64,000 nucleotides of DNA from Phocaeicola sartorii JCM 17136 = DSM 21941 (lineage in GTDB: Bacteria > Bacteroidota > Bacteroidia > Bacteroidales > Bacteroidaceae). Of this stretch, positions 20,804-29,709 are shown piece by piece. Under the pieces are notes generated by a model. It did no database searches and was not told where the DNA came from. It saw nothing but the letters and a program-made list of their open reading frames with translations. The stretch's first letter is position 1. Each line of letters starts with the position of its first letter. The DNA is taken from NCBI RefSeq assembly GCF_000614185.1, contig NZ_BAKM01000024.1, forward strand, positions 1-64,000, read 5' to 3'. The translations under genes were made by a program, and so were the position numbers.

Positions 20804-20872
20804 AAACTTGATAGACAAAGAAAAAGGATTTTCCGATGATCGGAGAATCCTTTTTCTTTGTCTATCAAGTTT
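20804..20872. terminator. Near-perfect 69-bp palindrome between converging genes
   Basis: The arms 20804-20837 and 20839-20872 are 34 bases each and pair with one mismatch (G-T wobble in RNA) around a single central base. The core AAGAAAAAGGATT/AATCCTTTTTCTT supplies T runs on either strand. It lies 27 bp after thrE and 7 bp after the end of the RRM gene, so it looks like a shared bidirectional terminator, unusually long and perfect. Confidence 0.8.
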
Positions 20873-20878
20873 ACTCTA

Positions 20879-21133
20879 TTAATTTCTAGGTAAGGCTTCT
20901 TTCACTACCATTGGACGACCGGCATATTCTGTACCGTTCAATTGTTTGATAGCGTTTGCGGCTTCGGAAGTTTCCGGCATTTCTACAAAGGCGAAACCTT
21001 TTGATCTTCTTGTATCACGGTCAATGATTAATTTGACTGAGCCTACTGTTCCATACTCTTCCATAACTTCTCTCAAATCTGCTTCCTTAACGTTGTAGCT
21101 AAGGTTTCCAACATACATATTCATAACTGTCAA
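20879..21133 (-). CDS. RRM-domain RNA-binding protein
   Basis: A small single-RRM protein (84 residues from the first ATG; ATGs at 21124 and 21118 are also possible and the last fits the domain edge best). RNP2 is MYVGNLSY and RNP1 is KGFAFVEM, both with the expected aromatic residues. Proteins of this family in Bacteroides have been described as single-stranded RNA binders that influence global gene expression and capsule/PUL transcripts. The gene has about 250 bp of upstream non-coding sequence, enough for a long regulated leader. It ends inside the shared palindromic terminator. Confidence 0.9.
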   Translation of the reverse strand: MTVMNMYVGNLSYNVKEADLREVMEEYGTVGSVKLIIDRDTRRSKGFAFVEMPETSEAANAIKQLNGTEYAGRPMVVKEALPRN

Positions 21134-21382
21134 TATAAAAAATTAATAATTCAACAACGAAATCTCAAGAAGCTCTAAATCAGGAATGAATATACTCAAT
21201 GTGGATAACTGAGGAGATACATGATGAGAATAAAACTAGAATAAATCTCTAATTGTTTGTCGGACAAAGTAAACTCTTTCATTTGGATAATGCGCTATAT
21301 CTCTGCCTTTATTCCATATTATATATCATTTATTATTATAAATGGCCGGAAATTAACATAACTTCCATGCCTGTCAATGCTT

Positions 21383-22768
21383 TCAGTCTGTTATAGCGTC
21401 ATAAACAGCTCTTGCCATCACCTTCGCTCCCTCTTCATTGGGGTGGATGTGGTCGGGGAACAATTCCGGCATTCCGTCCATCGCACTATGGAGGTCAATA
21501 ACAGGCAGACCGTTTTTCCTGGCTGTTTTCTTTATCATCGGAATAATTTCTTTCGAGATAATGTCGTCATTAATACTTTCTCCGGTCTGATAGGCCTTTG
21601 AAGGATAGCACAGATAAATTTTAGGTTGTGAAGGGAGAGCTTTAAAGGCATCAATCATGGCTTGGGTATCTTTCATGAAATCTGCTTTATGTACCCAGTT
21701 GAATGACTTGCTGTCATTGGTTCCCAGTTTGATGATAACGATATTGGGGTTGAATGCCAACGCTTGTTGGTAAGCTTGCTCTTTCATGTAAGGGCGGTCA
21801 CCTTTATTCAGCATGGTCCGTGCGCTGACTCCGAAGTTCTTCACCCAGTATCTGTCACCCAGCAAGCGTCCTAGAACGGAAGGATAGCTGTCGTGGCTCC
21901 GGTTTTTGATTCTTGCTCCGTAAGTAATGCTGTTGCCTACACAAGCTACACGGATAGCGTCTTTACGGGGAGCTTTGAAACTGCGCAGCCAGGCGGACAG
22001 ATCGTTCAACATTTCATTCTTGTAAATGAAGTTTTCACGGATGCCCCAGCCATGTCCGCCGCTTGCATAAATATGGAGTACGGCAGGCACGTGATTTTTG
22101 TGCAGGCTCAGGTAGTAATTCACTCCGTTGGCGGGAGGAACTGTCTTGTCGTCATCACTGTAGGCGATAAAGGCGCGGGGAGTTTCTTTAGTCACTTGTT
22201 TTTCGTTGGAGAATGCTGTTTCCAGTTCGCCGGAAGCGTCTTTACCCAGAAGATTGTCGTGAGATCCCATGTGAGTATAGGATTTATCCATGGTGATGAC
22301 AGGATAGAACAGGATTTGAAAATCGGGACGAAGCTCGGGGCGGGTATGTGTGGCGATGGTGGAAGCCAGATGGCCTCCGGCGGAGGATCCCATTATCCCT
22401 ATGTCGTATGGATTCAGGTTCCATACACCGGCGCTGTCGCGTACCATTTTCATGGCAGCCTCGGCGTCCGAGATGGGGAGTGTGCGGTCTCCGTGAGGCA
22501 TCCGGTATTTCAGTACAATCAGCGCTATGCCTTGTTTGTTGAAGTAAGGTGCCCAGTCATAACCTTCGTGGTTGACAGCCAGTCCGCCATATCCGCCCCC
22601 CGGACAGGCTACTATGGCGCGTCCTGTCGCCAGTTCGGGAGCCGGAAGAAAGACGCGGAGCGAAGGGTTGTCGATATCAAACGGTTGGGGAGCCTTTTGG
22701 GCGGCCAAAGGAAAACATGCTGATAAGAAGAACAGCAGGATGGTTAAAGTGGAAAGTTTTAGTTTCAT
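21383..22768 (-). CDS. Two-domain esterase: alpha/beta-hydrolase plus SGNH hydrolase
   Basis: A secreted 461-residue protein (signal peptide ending LAAQ, about residue 24) that joins two esterase folds. Residues 35-270 are an alpha/beta-hydrolase with CPGGGYGGLAVNHEG (oxyanion), nucleophile elbow MGSSAGG, and Asp/His in AYSDDDKTVPPAN and ASGGHGWGI. Residues 280-461 are an SGNH/GDSL domain: block I VGNSITYG, block III LGTNDSK, block V DHIHPN with the Asp-His pair. Such proteins deacetylate plant or host glycans (acetyl-xylan-esterase-like); the substrate here is not known. It is divergent from the GH29 gene, with 290 bp between. Confidence 0.88.
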   Translation of the reverse strand: MKLKLSTLTILLFFLSACFPLAAQKAPQPFDIDNPSLRVFLPAPELATGRAIVACPGGGYGGLAVNHEGYDWAPYFNKQGIALIVLKYRMPHGDRTLPISDAEAAMKMVRDSAGVWNLNPYDIGIMGSSAGGHLASTIATHTRPELRPDFQILFYPVITMDKSYTHMGSHDNLLGKDASGELETAFSNEKQVTKETPRAFIAYSDDDKTVPPANGVNYYLSLHKNHVPAVLHIYASGGHGWGIRENFIYKNEMLNDLSAWLRSFKAPRKDAIRVACVGNSITYGARIKNRSHDSYPSVLGRLLGDRYWVKNFGVSARTMLNKGDRPYMKEQAYQQALAFNPNIVIIKLGTNDSKSFNWVHKADFMKDTQAMIDAFKALPSQPKIYLCYPSKAYQTGESINDDIISKEIIPMIKKTARKNGLPVIDLHSAMDGMPELFPDHIHPNEEGAKVMARAVYDAITD

Positions 22769-23058
22769 AATATATTGATTAATGGATGAAAAATCATTTG
22801 TAGATACAAAGATATATCATTTTTATGAATATCCGGCAGAGCGCATGGTGAAATGGCTTTTCCTGTGATTCCCGACCTTTACGTCCTGTTACGGGAATGC
22901 CGGCAGAGAAAAAAAGGAGGAACCGGAGTTTGGAGGACGGAAGGCTTGGATAATATGATTCAAAAAGCTACATTTGCCAAGACTTCTGATAAAGAGGTGG
23001 TAAAGTATACCTTTTAGTTTATGATTCGTCCATTGAAATAACCTTCTAATAAAGAAAA

Positions 23059-24918
23059 ATGAGAAAAAAGATTCTAACCGCAGCCTTTCTTTGTGCTTTT
23101 GTGGGAACACGGGCACAGGAGTTTTATGAAAAACATGTAGCCTTTCCGGCAGGAGCGGCTACAGAGCAGAAAATAGACATGGCTTCCCGTTTGGTACCTA
23201 CACCGCAACAGCTGGCGTGGCAACAAATGGAGTTCACCTGTTTCCTTCATTTCGGTATCAATACCTTTACAGGCCGTGAATGGGGGGACGGTAAGGAGGA
23301 CCCTGCTGTCTTCAACCCTACGGAACTGGACTGTGAACAATGGGTACGCGCTTTAAAAGAGGGCGGATTTAAAATGGCTATCATCACCGCCAAGCATCAC
23401 GACGGTTTCTGCCTGTGGCCTACTAGGACAACCAAACATTCCGTTGCTTCTTCTCCATGGAAGAACGGCAAAGGGGATGTGGTGCGGGAACTTCGCCAAG
23501 CCTGTGACAAGTATGGACTGAAATTCGGAGTTTATCTTTCTCCATGGGACCGTAATGCTGAATGTTATGGGCAGGGAGAAGCCTACAATAAATTCTTTAT
23601 AGAACAGCTTACCGAACTGCTCACCAACTATGGAGAGGTGCACGAGGTATGGTTTGACGGAGCCAACGGTGAAGGTCCTAACGGAAAAAAGCAGATATAC
23701 GACTGGAATGCCATCTTGAAAACAATTCACCGTTTGCAACCTGACGCGGTTACCGCCATCATGGGGGATGATGTGCGTTGGGTAGGCAACGAAGGCGGAC
23801 TGGGACGTACCACGGAATGGAGCGCCACGGCTTTGATGCCTAATTCTTATCCGGGTTCCGATGAAGTCTATAAGAAGTTGGGCATAAATGCCATGTCCAA
23901 GGATCTGGGAAGCCGTGAGCTGGTGTCTAAAGCATCGGATTTGTTCTGGTATCCTTCTGAAGTTGATGTCTCTATCCGTCCGGGATGGTTCTATCATGCC
24001 GAACAGGACAATCAGGTCCGTTCACTTGCCAATCTGGTGAATATTTACTATCGTTCTGTAGGCTGTAATTCGGTTTTGCTGCTGAATATCCCGCCCGACA
24101 AGCGCGGTTTGATGCATGAGAATGATGTGAGACGTATCAAGGAACTGGCGGAATATATAAAGAAGACCTTTGCCGATAATAAGATTGAGAAGGGAAACAG
24201 GACATGGACAGCCAGGGTAGGAGATACGAAAGAATATAAGGTAAAGAAGAATGCACTGGTTAATACCTTCTTGATTCAGGAGGATATCACCAAAGGCCAG
24301 CGTGTGGAAGGCTTTACGGTAGAAGTTTTCACCAATGGCGCATGGCATCATGTAGGCCGGGGGACTACAGTGGGATACAAACGTTTGTTGCCTTTTTCGG
24401 ACATTCACGCGGAAAAGGTCAGAGTAACCATCACTGGTGCCCGCGGAATTGTCAATATCAGTAACGTCGGCTTGTATTATGCCGAACCCTTGGTTGACAA
24501 AACAATGAAAGTGTCCTTGAGCGATGTGCCGGTGGATGGCTGGAAGACTGTGGGGATGGATGCTGCCGCAGCCATTGACGGAAAGCAGGAGACGGTGTGG
24601 AGAACCGATGCCTTGACTTCCTTGGTGGTTGATATGGGCAAGGACGTTGAAATAGCCGGTTTCAGTTATGCTCCTGCACAGGGAGAAGACCTGACCGGAA
24701 CTATTTATAAGTATAATTTCTATGTCAGCCGGGATGGCAAGGATTGGACGAAGTGTGATACCACAGGCGAATTCAGCAATATCATGCACAATCCTGTTCC
24801 TTATTTCGTTCGTTTCGGAAAGGTTTATCCGGCCCGTTACTTCAAACTGGAGCCCGTGGCCGAAATAAATAATAAGGCGGTAACTGCTGTTGGTGAAGTA
24901 GGGGTGCTGCTGAAATAA
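23059..24918 (+). CDS. GH29 alpha-L-fucosidase with C-terminal F5/8-type domain
   Basis: A secreted 619-residue glycoside hydrolase of family 29 (signal peptide to about residue 20, FVGTRAQ). The catalytic (beta/alpha)8 barrel starts at TPQQLAWQQMEFTCFLHFGINTF; KHHDGFCLWPT and the nucleophile segment EVWFDGANGEG are diagnostic. The pattern resembles the GH29-B subgroup, which prefers branched alpha-1,3/1,4-fucosides, but subgroup assignment is an inference. The C-terminal region (about residues 500-619, VSRDGKDWTKCDTTGEF) is an F5/8-type-C/CBM32-like module. It removes fucose from host or dietary glycans. The gene appears monocistronic with a hairpin after it. Confidence 0.92.
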   Translation: MRKKILTAAFLCAFVGTRAQEFYEKHVAFPAGAATEQKIDMASRLVPTPQQLAWQQMEFTCFLHFGINTFTGREWGDGKEDPAVFNPTELDCEQWVRALKEGGFKMAIITAKHHDGFCLWPTRTTKHSVASSPWKNGKGDVVRELRQACDKYGLKFGVYLSPWDRNAECYGQGEAYNKFFIEQLTELLTNYGEVHEVWFDGANGEGPNGKKQIYDWNAILKTIHRLQPDAVTAIMGDDVRWVGNEGGLGRTTEWSATALMPNSYPGSDEVYKKLGINAMSKDLGSRELVSKASDLFWYPSEVDVSIRPGWFYHAEQDNQVRSLANLVNIYYRSVGCNSVLLLNIPPDKRGLMHENDVRRIKELAEYIKKTFADNKIEKGNRTWTARVGDTKEYKVKKNALVNTFLIQEDITKGQRVEGFTVEVFTNGAWHHVGRGTTVGYKRLLPFSDIHAEKVRVTITGARGIVNISNVGLYYAEPLVDKTMKVSLSDVPVDGWKTVGMDAAAAIDGKQETVWRTDALTSLVVDMGKDVEIAGFSYAPAQGEDLTGTIYKYNFYVSRDGKDWTKCDTTGEFSNIMHNPVPYFVRFGKVYPARYFKLEPVAEINNKAVTAVGEVGVLLK

Positions 24919-24935
24919 TTTTCGGGTGATAAAGG

Positions 24936-24976
24936 GAAAGAGTCGTGTTTGAGAATAGAAGATGCGACTCTTCTTT
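24936..24976 (+). terminator. Hairpin after the fucosidase gene
   Basis: AAGAGTCG (24938-24945) pairs with CGACTCTT (24965-24972), loop about 19 bases, followed by CTTTCTT. Confidence 0.6.
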
Positions 24977-24996
24977 CTTATTAAGAAAAATAGGTT

Positions 24997-25004
24997 TATC
25001 TTTG
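24997..25004 (+). promoter_or_regulatory. -7 box of the anSME gene
   Basis: TATCTTTG (TAnnTTTG), 32 bp before the chosen ATG at 25037. It lies inside the longer open frame and so argues against the upstream start at 24962. Confidence 0.55.
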
Positions 25005-25036
25005 ATTCTGCTAATATTAAAACAGTGAAGAATATA

Positions 25037-26271
25037 ATGAAAGAAGCAACTATAACTCCTTTTGCAAAGCCGCTATATATAATGACCAAACCTGTTGGCG
25101 CCGTCTGTAATCTGGCGTGCGACTATTGTTATTATCTGGAAAAATCCAAGTTGTATGAAGGACAGCCGCGTCATGTGATGAGCGATGAGCTGCTGGAGAA
25201 ATTCATAAAAGAATATATTCAGTCGCAAACCATGCCGCAAGTCCTGTTTACCTGGCATGGGGGGGAAACATTGATGCGCCCCTTGGCTTTCTACAAAAAG
25301 GCTTTGGAACTTCAGAAAAAATATGCGGGTGGCAGAACCATTGACAACTGCATCCAGACCAATGGTACACTGCTGACGGATGAGTGGTGTGAGTTTTTCC
25401 GTGAGAATAATTTCTTGGTGGGCGTTTCCATAGACGGACCTCAGGAGTTTCATGATGAATACCGGAAAAACAAGATGGGGCAACCTTCTTTCTATAAAGT
25501 AATGAAAGGCATTGGCCTGCTGAAAAAGCATGGGGTGGAATGGAATGCCATGGCGGTGGTCAATGACTACAATGCGGATTATCCGTTGGATTTTTATCGT
25601 TTCTTCCGTGATGAGCTTGATTGCCATTATATACAGTTTACTCCCATTGTGGAGCGGCTGTCTAATCGTGCGGACGGTCTGCAACTTTCTTCATTAAAGC
25701 AGAAAGACGGTGAACTGGCTCCTTTCTCCGTTACTCCTGAGCAGTGGGGGAATTTTCTTTGCACCATCTTCGATGAATGGGTGTTGAATGATGTGGGTAA
25801 TTATTACATCCAGTTGTTCGATTCCACTTTGGCTAATTGGGTGGGACAGCAGCCGGGTGTTTGTTCATTGGCTAAATATTGCGGACATGCAGCGTGATGG
25901 AATTCAACGGTGATGTGTATTCTTGCGACCATTTTGTTTTTCCGGAATATAAATTGGGAAACATTTATCAGAAGACTTTAGTGGAGATGATGTATGGTAA
26001 GGAGCAGGAGGCTTTTGGGGCGATGAAGCACAACAGCCTGCCGCAGCAATGCCTGAATTGTCCCTACGAGTTTGCCTGTCATGGGGAATGCCCGAAGAAC
26101 CGTTTTGTGTTAAGCGAGGACGGTGAACCGGGGTTGAATTACTTGTGCAAGGGATATTATCAGTTCTTTGATCATGTGGCACCTTATATGGATTTTATGA
26201 AGAAGGAATATCTGGCGGAACGTGCTCCGGCTAATGTGATGGAGTGGGCGAGAGAAAGGAGAGATAAATAG
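25037..26271 (+). CDS. Anaerobic sulfatase-maturating enzyme, radical SAM/SPASM (one frameshift)
   Basis: Radical SAM enzyme that oxidises a Cys or Ser in sulfatases to formylglycine. The cluster motif is CNLACDYCYYLEKSKLY near the N-terminus, followed by FTWHGGETLMRP. The C-terminal SPASM Cys set is seen in VCSLAKYCGHA, YSCDHFVFPEYKLGN and QCLNCPYEFACHGECPKNR. The frame breaks near 25896; one missing G restores CGHAAVMEFNGDVYSCDHF, giving 411 residues, normal for anSME. It is the type known in Bacteroides as needed to activate sulfatases acting on mucin and glycosaminoglycans. No sulfatase gene lies in this window, so it must act on proteins encoded elsewhere. Confidence 0.93.
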
Positions 26272-26304
26272 AATGTTTCAGTAAGCCGGCTGCGTGGGGC
26301 GATG

Positions 26305-26392
26305 AAGTTAACTTACTTGGCCATTTAAGTTAGGTTACTTGGTCATTTAAGTTAAGTTACTTGGCTATTTAAGTTAGGTTACTTTTTTAGGG
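26305..26392. repeat. 22-bp-period tandem array (array B)
   Basis: Units start at 26313, 26335, 26357 and 26379, exactly 22 bp apart. The first three follow TTACTTGGyyATTTAAGTTA plus two variable bases; the fourth is cut after TTACTT. Half a unit (AAGTTAAC) precedes the first. It lies about 35 bp after the anSME stop and just before the terminator that ends the converging rpmH gene. The sequence is unrelated to array A although the period is the same. Confidence 0.85.
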
Positions 26393-26406
26393 TTGTCCGG
26401 CTGTTT

Positions 26407-26457
26407 GGAAAAATAAAAGGAGTAAAGTCTTTGTGACTCCACTCCTTTTATTTTTCC
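26407..26457. terminator. Bidirectional intrinsic terminator
   Basis: A perfect 17-bp stem, GGAAAAATAAAAGGAGT/ACTCCTTTTATTTTTCC, with a 17-base loop and T-rich sides on both strands. It separates anSME (plus) from rpmH (minus). Confidence 0.85.
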
Positions 26458-26468
26458 GGTCAGATGAA

Positions 26469-26624
26469 TTATTTTCCGTTGTATTCATCAGATACAGTTA
26501 ATTTCTTACGACCTTTTGCACGACGGCTGGCCAATACGCGACGGCCGTTAGCTGTTGCCATTCTTTCACGGAATCCGTGTTTGTTTTTTCTCTTTCTGTT
26601 AGAGGGTTGGAACGTTCTTTTCAT
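26469..26624 (-). CDS. rpmH: 50S ribosomal protein L34
   Basis: A 51-residue basic protein, [18 protein letters not shown] at the start, then [21 protein letters not shown] and a short acidic tail ending in NGK. This is the invariant L34 pattern of the large ribosomal subunit. It is usually missed by length filters. The start at 26624 follows directly from the conserved MKRTFQPS opening. It is divergent from efp, with well-formed promoters for both genes between them. Confidence 0.97.
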   Translation of the reverse strand: MKRTFQPSNRKRKNKHGFRERMATANGRRVLASRRAKGRKKLTVSDEYNGK

Positions 26625-26670
26625 TGTATATACTTATTTTATGTTATTATTCACCATTAGTAACGGGCTG

Positions 26671-26701
26671 CAAAATTAGTGACTTTTTTGAAATAAACAA
26701 A
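26671..26701 (-). promoter_or_regulatory. rpmH promoter
   Basis: On the minus strand the -7 box is TAATTTTG (26671-26678) and the -33 box is TTTG (26698-26701), 19 bp apart, matching the Bacteroides sigma-factor consensus. The start codon is 46 bp downstream. Confidence 0.7.
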
Positions 26702-26727
26702 GAGATAACTCATTTTAGTGATTTCTT

Positions 26728-26759
26728 TTTGCGTTTTTTCTTGATTTACATTACTTTTG
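26728..26759 (+). promoter_or_regulatory. efp promoter
   Basis: -33 TTTG (26728-26731) and -7 TACTTTTG (26752-26759), spaced 20 bp. One of the clearest full promoters in the window; efp begins 66 bp after it. Confidence 0.75.
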
Positions 26760-26825
26760 CATCCGAAATCACCACCGTGAGTGAATATAATCTGAAATAA
26801 TAATCAAATATAAGCAAAGAAAAGT

Positions 26826-27392
26826 ATGATTAATGCTCAAGACATTAAAATCGGAACAGCTATCCGTATGGACGGCAAATTGTATTTCTGTATCGACTTC
26901 CTGCATGTAAAACCGGGAAAAGGTAACACATTCATGCGTACTAAGTTGAAAGATGTGGTTAATGGTTACGTTTTGGAACGTCGTTTCAACATCGGTGAAA
27001 AACTGGAAGATGTACGTGTGGAACGTCGTCCGCATCAATATTTGTACATGGAAGGTGCAGACTATATTTTCATGAATCAGGAAACGTTCGACCAGATTCC
27101 TATCGCTCATGACTTGATCAACGGAGTGGATTTCCTGTTGGAAGGAATGGTGGTGGATGTGGTTTCTGACGCCTCTACGGAAACTGTGTTGTTTGCTGAC
27201 GTTCCGGTAAAAGTGCAAATGAAGATTACTTATACCGAACCGGGTCTGAAGGGTGATACGGCTACTAACACGCTGAAGCCTGCTACAGTGGAATCGGGTG
27301 CTACAGTGCGTGTTCCTTTGTTTATCAATGAAGGGGAAACGATTGAAATCGATACTCGCGACGGTTCATACGTAGGTCGTGTGAAAGCATAA
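26826..27392 (+). CDS. efp: Elongation factor P
   Basis: EF-P enters the ribosomal E site and relieves stalling at polyproline stretches. The 188-residue, three-domain protein has a KOW-like N-domain with loop HVKPGKGNTF, whose tip residue (Lys32) sits where the functional Lys/Arg is found; then two OB domains, with FMNQETFDQIP and the C-terminal signature GDTATNTLKPATVESGATVRVP. The start follows a well-formed promoter and an AAGAAAAG ribosome site. A strong terminator follows. Confidence 0.97.
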   Translation: MINAQDIKIGTAIRMDGKLYFCIDFLHVKPGKGNTFMRTKLKDVVNGYVLERRFNIGEKLEDVRVERRPHQYLYMEGADYIFMNQETFDQIPIAHDLINGVDFLLEGMVVDVVSDASTETVLFADVPVKVQMKITYTEPGLKGDTATNTLKPATVESGATVRVPLFINEGETIEIDTRDGSYVGRVKA

Positions 27393-27411
27393 TCTATTTA
27401 TATATTCATAT

Positions 27412-27447
27412 AAAAAGGCGGAACTTGTTGCAAGCTCCGCCTTTTTT
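27412..27447 (+). terminator. efp terminator
   Basis: AAAAGGCGGAaCTTG ... CAAGcTCCGCCTTTTTT: a G/C-rich stem with a 3-base loop and T tail, 20 bp after the efp stop. Confidence 0.88.
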
Positions 27448-27493
27448 ATGTTCCTTTGTGCTTCTCTGTGATGGATAAATTCAAAATATAGCG

Positions 27494-28483
27494 ATGAAAT
27501 ATTCATTTATTATACCGGTTTATAATCGTCCCGATGAGGTGGATGAACTGTTGGACAGCCTTACTAGGCAGACAAATAAGGACTTTGAAGTCATGGTGGT
27601 GGAGGATGGTTCGTCCGTTCCCTGTAAGGAAGTTGTGGACGGATATGCCGGTCGCCTGGATGTACATTATCATTCCAAACCAAACTCCGGCCCTGGCCAG
27701 ACTCGTAATTATGGAGCGGAACAGAGCCATGGAGAATATCTTGTTATATTAGATTCCGACTGTATTTTACCTGAAGGATATTTGGCTGCCGTCGAGTCGG
27801 AGCTTCAACGGCAGAAGACGGACGCTTTCGGTGGTCCCGATCGTGCTCATGCTTCGTTTACCGATATACAGAAAGCGATAAATTATGCCATGACTTCATT
27901 CTTTACTACCGGAGGTATTCGTGGGGGGAAGAAGAAGATGGATAAATTCTATCCCCGTAGCTTTAACATGGGTGTGCGGGCTGAGGTGTATAAAGCGTTG
28001 GGAGGTTTTTCGAAGATGCGCTTTGGAGAAGATATTGATTTCAGTATCCGTATCTTTCAAGGTGGCTATGCTTGCCGGCTGTTTCCCGAAGCATGGGTGT
28101 GGCACAAACGCCGTACCGACTTGAAGAAGTTTTTCAAACAGGTGCACAATTCGGGCATAGCCCGCATCAATCTGTATAAAAAGTATCCCGAATCATTGAA
28201 AATAGTACATTTATTACCGGCTGTCTTTACTTTAGGAATCGTGTTCCTGTTGTTGTGCTCATTGGTTTGCGGCTGGAGTTTGTCGTTGCTGCTGCTTTTC
28301 GCCCTCGTCATCTGCATAGATTCCACATGGAGGAATAAAAGCTTGAAAATAGGATTGTTATCCATTGTCGCTTCTTTCATTCAGTTGACAGGTTATGGAA
28401 CGGGTTTCCTGCGTGCCTGGTGGAAACGCTGTGTGCTGGGGAAAGACGAGTTTGCCGCATTTGAGAAGAATTTTTATAAATAG
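27494..28483 (+). CDS. GT2-family glycosyltransferase, membrane-associated
   Basis: A 329-residue family 2 glycosyltransferase: YSFIIPVYNRPDEVDELLDSL at the N-terminus, then VEDGSSVPC and the metal-binding DSDCILPEG (DxD variant). FNMGVRAEVYKALGGF and RFGEDIDFSIRI supply the acceptor-side and base (ED) motifs. The C-terminal fifth has two hydrophobic segments (about residues 240-280 and 285-305), so the enzyme sits at the inner membrane. Acceptor and sugar are unknown. It is followed closely by radC but is functionally unrelated; no other glycan-assembly genes adjoin. Confidence 0.9.
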   Translation: MKYSFIIPVYNRPDEVDELLDSLTRQTNKDFEVMVVEDGSSVPCKEVVDGYAGRLDVHYHSKPNSGPGQTRNYGAEQSHGEYLVILDSDCILPEGYLAAVESELQRQKTDAFGGPDRAHASFTDIQKAINYAMTSFFTTGGIRGGKKKMDKFYPRSFNMGVRAEVYKALGGFSKMRFGEDIDFSIRIFQGGYACRLFPEAWVWHKRRTDLKKFFKQVHNSGIARINLYKKYPESLKIVHLLPAVFTLGIVFLLLCSLVCGWSLSLLLLFALVICIDSTWRNKSLKIGLLSIVASFIQLTGYGTGFLRAWWKRCVLGKDEFAAFEKNFYK

Positions 28484-28554
28484 AATTTCATCATGGAAAG
28501 GTGTCGGAAGCAATGGACTTTTAATATACTTTTATGGTGGGGAAAATAAAGAAA

Positions 28555-29244
28555 ATGGCAGAAAAACTTACCATAAATCAGTGGGCGGAAGAAGATCGCC
28601 CTCGTGAAAAGATGATATTGCATGGGGTGGGCACCCTTTCGGATGCCGAGTTGCTTGCTATTTTGATAGGCTCGGGAAATACGGAAGACTCTGCTGTGGA
28701 GCTGATGCGTAAAGTGCTGAGTGACTATCATAATAGTTTGAATGAATTGGGTAAAACCACTGTAGATGAGTTATGTCATTACAAGGGGATAGGTCCTGCT
28801 AAAGCAATCTCCATTTTAGCGGCTTCCGAACTGGGAAAACGTCGTAAGGAAGAGGAGGTGAAGGAGCGGAAAACAATTCTCAGTTCTCGTGATGTCTATC
28901 AATATTTCTATCCGCTGATGTGTGATTTGCCTACAGAGGAATTTTGGGTGCTGTTGCTGAACCAGGCTTCCAAAGTAATTGACCGTATAAAGATAAGTTC
29001 CGGAGGGCTGGCCTCTACAGCGGTGGATGTCCGTTGTGTCTTGAGGGAGGCATTGCTGAAACGGGCCGTTGCCATGGCGCTTTGTCACAACCACCCTTCC
29101 GGCGGTATGCGTCCCAGTATAGAGGATGACCGGTTGACGGAGCATCTTGGCAAAGCGGCAAAAGTGATGAACATAAGACTGATAGATCATGTTATTTTAA
29201 CGGATGGCAAATTTTATAGCTATGCCGATGAAGGAAGAATGTAG
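28555..29244 (+). CDS. radC: RadC family JAMM-domain protein
   Basis: RadC-like protein, 229 residues from the ATG at 28555 (MAEKLTINQWAEEDRPREKM); the in-frame ATG at 28534 adds seven residues without a family match. The N-terminal helix-hairpin-helix region (about 40-100) has LSDAELLAILIGSG. The MPN/JAMM metal site is HNHPSGGMRPSIEDD in the C-terminal half. Originally named for DNA repair, but its molecular role is unsettled. It is a full-length chromosomal form. Confidence 0.93.
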   Translation: MAEKLTINQWAEEDRPREKMILHGVGTLSDAELLAILIGSGNTEDSAVELMRKVLSDYHNSLNELGKTTVDELCHYKGIGPAKAISILAASELGKRRKEEEVKERKTILSSRDVYQYFYPLMCDLPTEEFWVLLLNQASKVIDRIKISSGGLASTAVDVRCVLREALLKRAVAMALCHNHPSGGMRPSIEDDRLTEHLGKAAKVMNIRLIDHVILTDGKFYSYADEGRM

Positions 29245-29280
29245 AAAATCATTAAATTTGCAATTAAAACAACGAGAGAT

Positions 29281-29562
29281 ATGGATGTAGATACCCGCTT
29301 AAAAATAGAAGAGAGAATTATAGCTATGTTGAAAACCGTATATGATCCCGAGATTCCGGTGAATATATATGATTTAGGCTTGATATATAAGATTGATTTG
29401 CAAGACAATGGGGAAGTGGTGTTGGATATGACACTGACTGCTCCCAACTGTCCGGCTGCTGATTTTATTATGGAGGATGTCCGTCAGAAGGTTGATTCGG
29501 TGGAAGGAGTTACTTCATCAGTCGTGAACTTGGTGTTTGAACCGAATGGGATAAAGATATGA
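29281..29562 (+). CDS. DUF59/MIP18-family iron-sulfur assembly protein
   Basis: A 93-residue protein of the DUF59 (MIP18/PaaD-like) family, linked to iron-sulfur cluster delivery. Landmarks are LKTVYDPEIPVNIYDLGLIY and the conserved LTAPNCPAADFI with its single Cys. It starts 36 bp after radC on the same strand and may be co-transcribed. A 147-bp gap follows with no gene. Confidence 0.9.
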   Translation: MDVDTRLKIEERIIAMLKTVYDPEIPVNIYDLGLIYKIDLQDNGEVVLDMTLTAPNCPAADFIMEDVRQKVDSVEGVTSSVVNLVFEPNGIKI

Positions 29563-29709
29563 TGAGTGAGGAGGCCAAACTGGAACTGGGATTCCTTTAA
29601 TAAATTGGGAATTGAAGAATGAAAGATAAAGCATGGACCGGATCAAGAGTTTATGTACTAAGATCTTCTTTTTTACTTCTCAGCTTTTATGTTTTAATTT
29701 GATAAGATT

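Noticed and set aside
25037..26271. A sulfatase partner for the maturation enzyme in this window
   Set aside because: No CxPxR-type sulfatase signature was found in any of the genes here.
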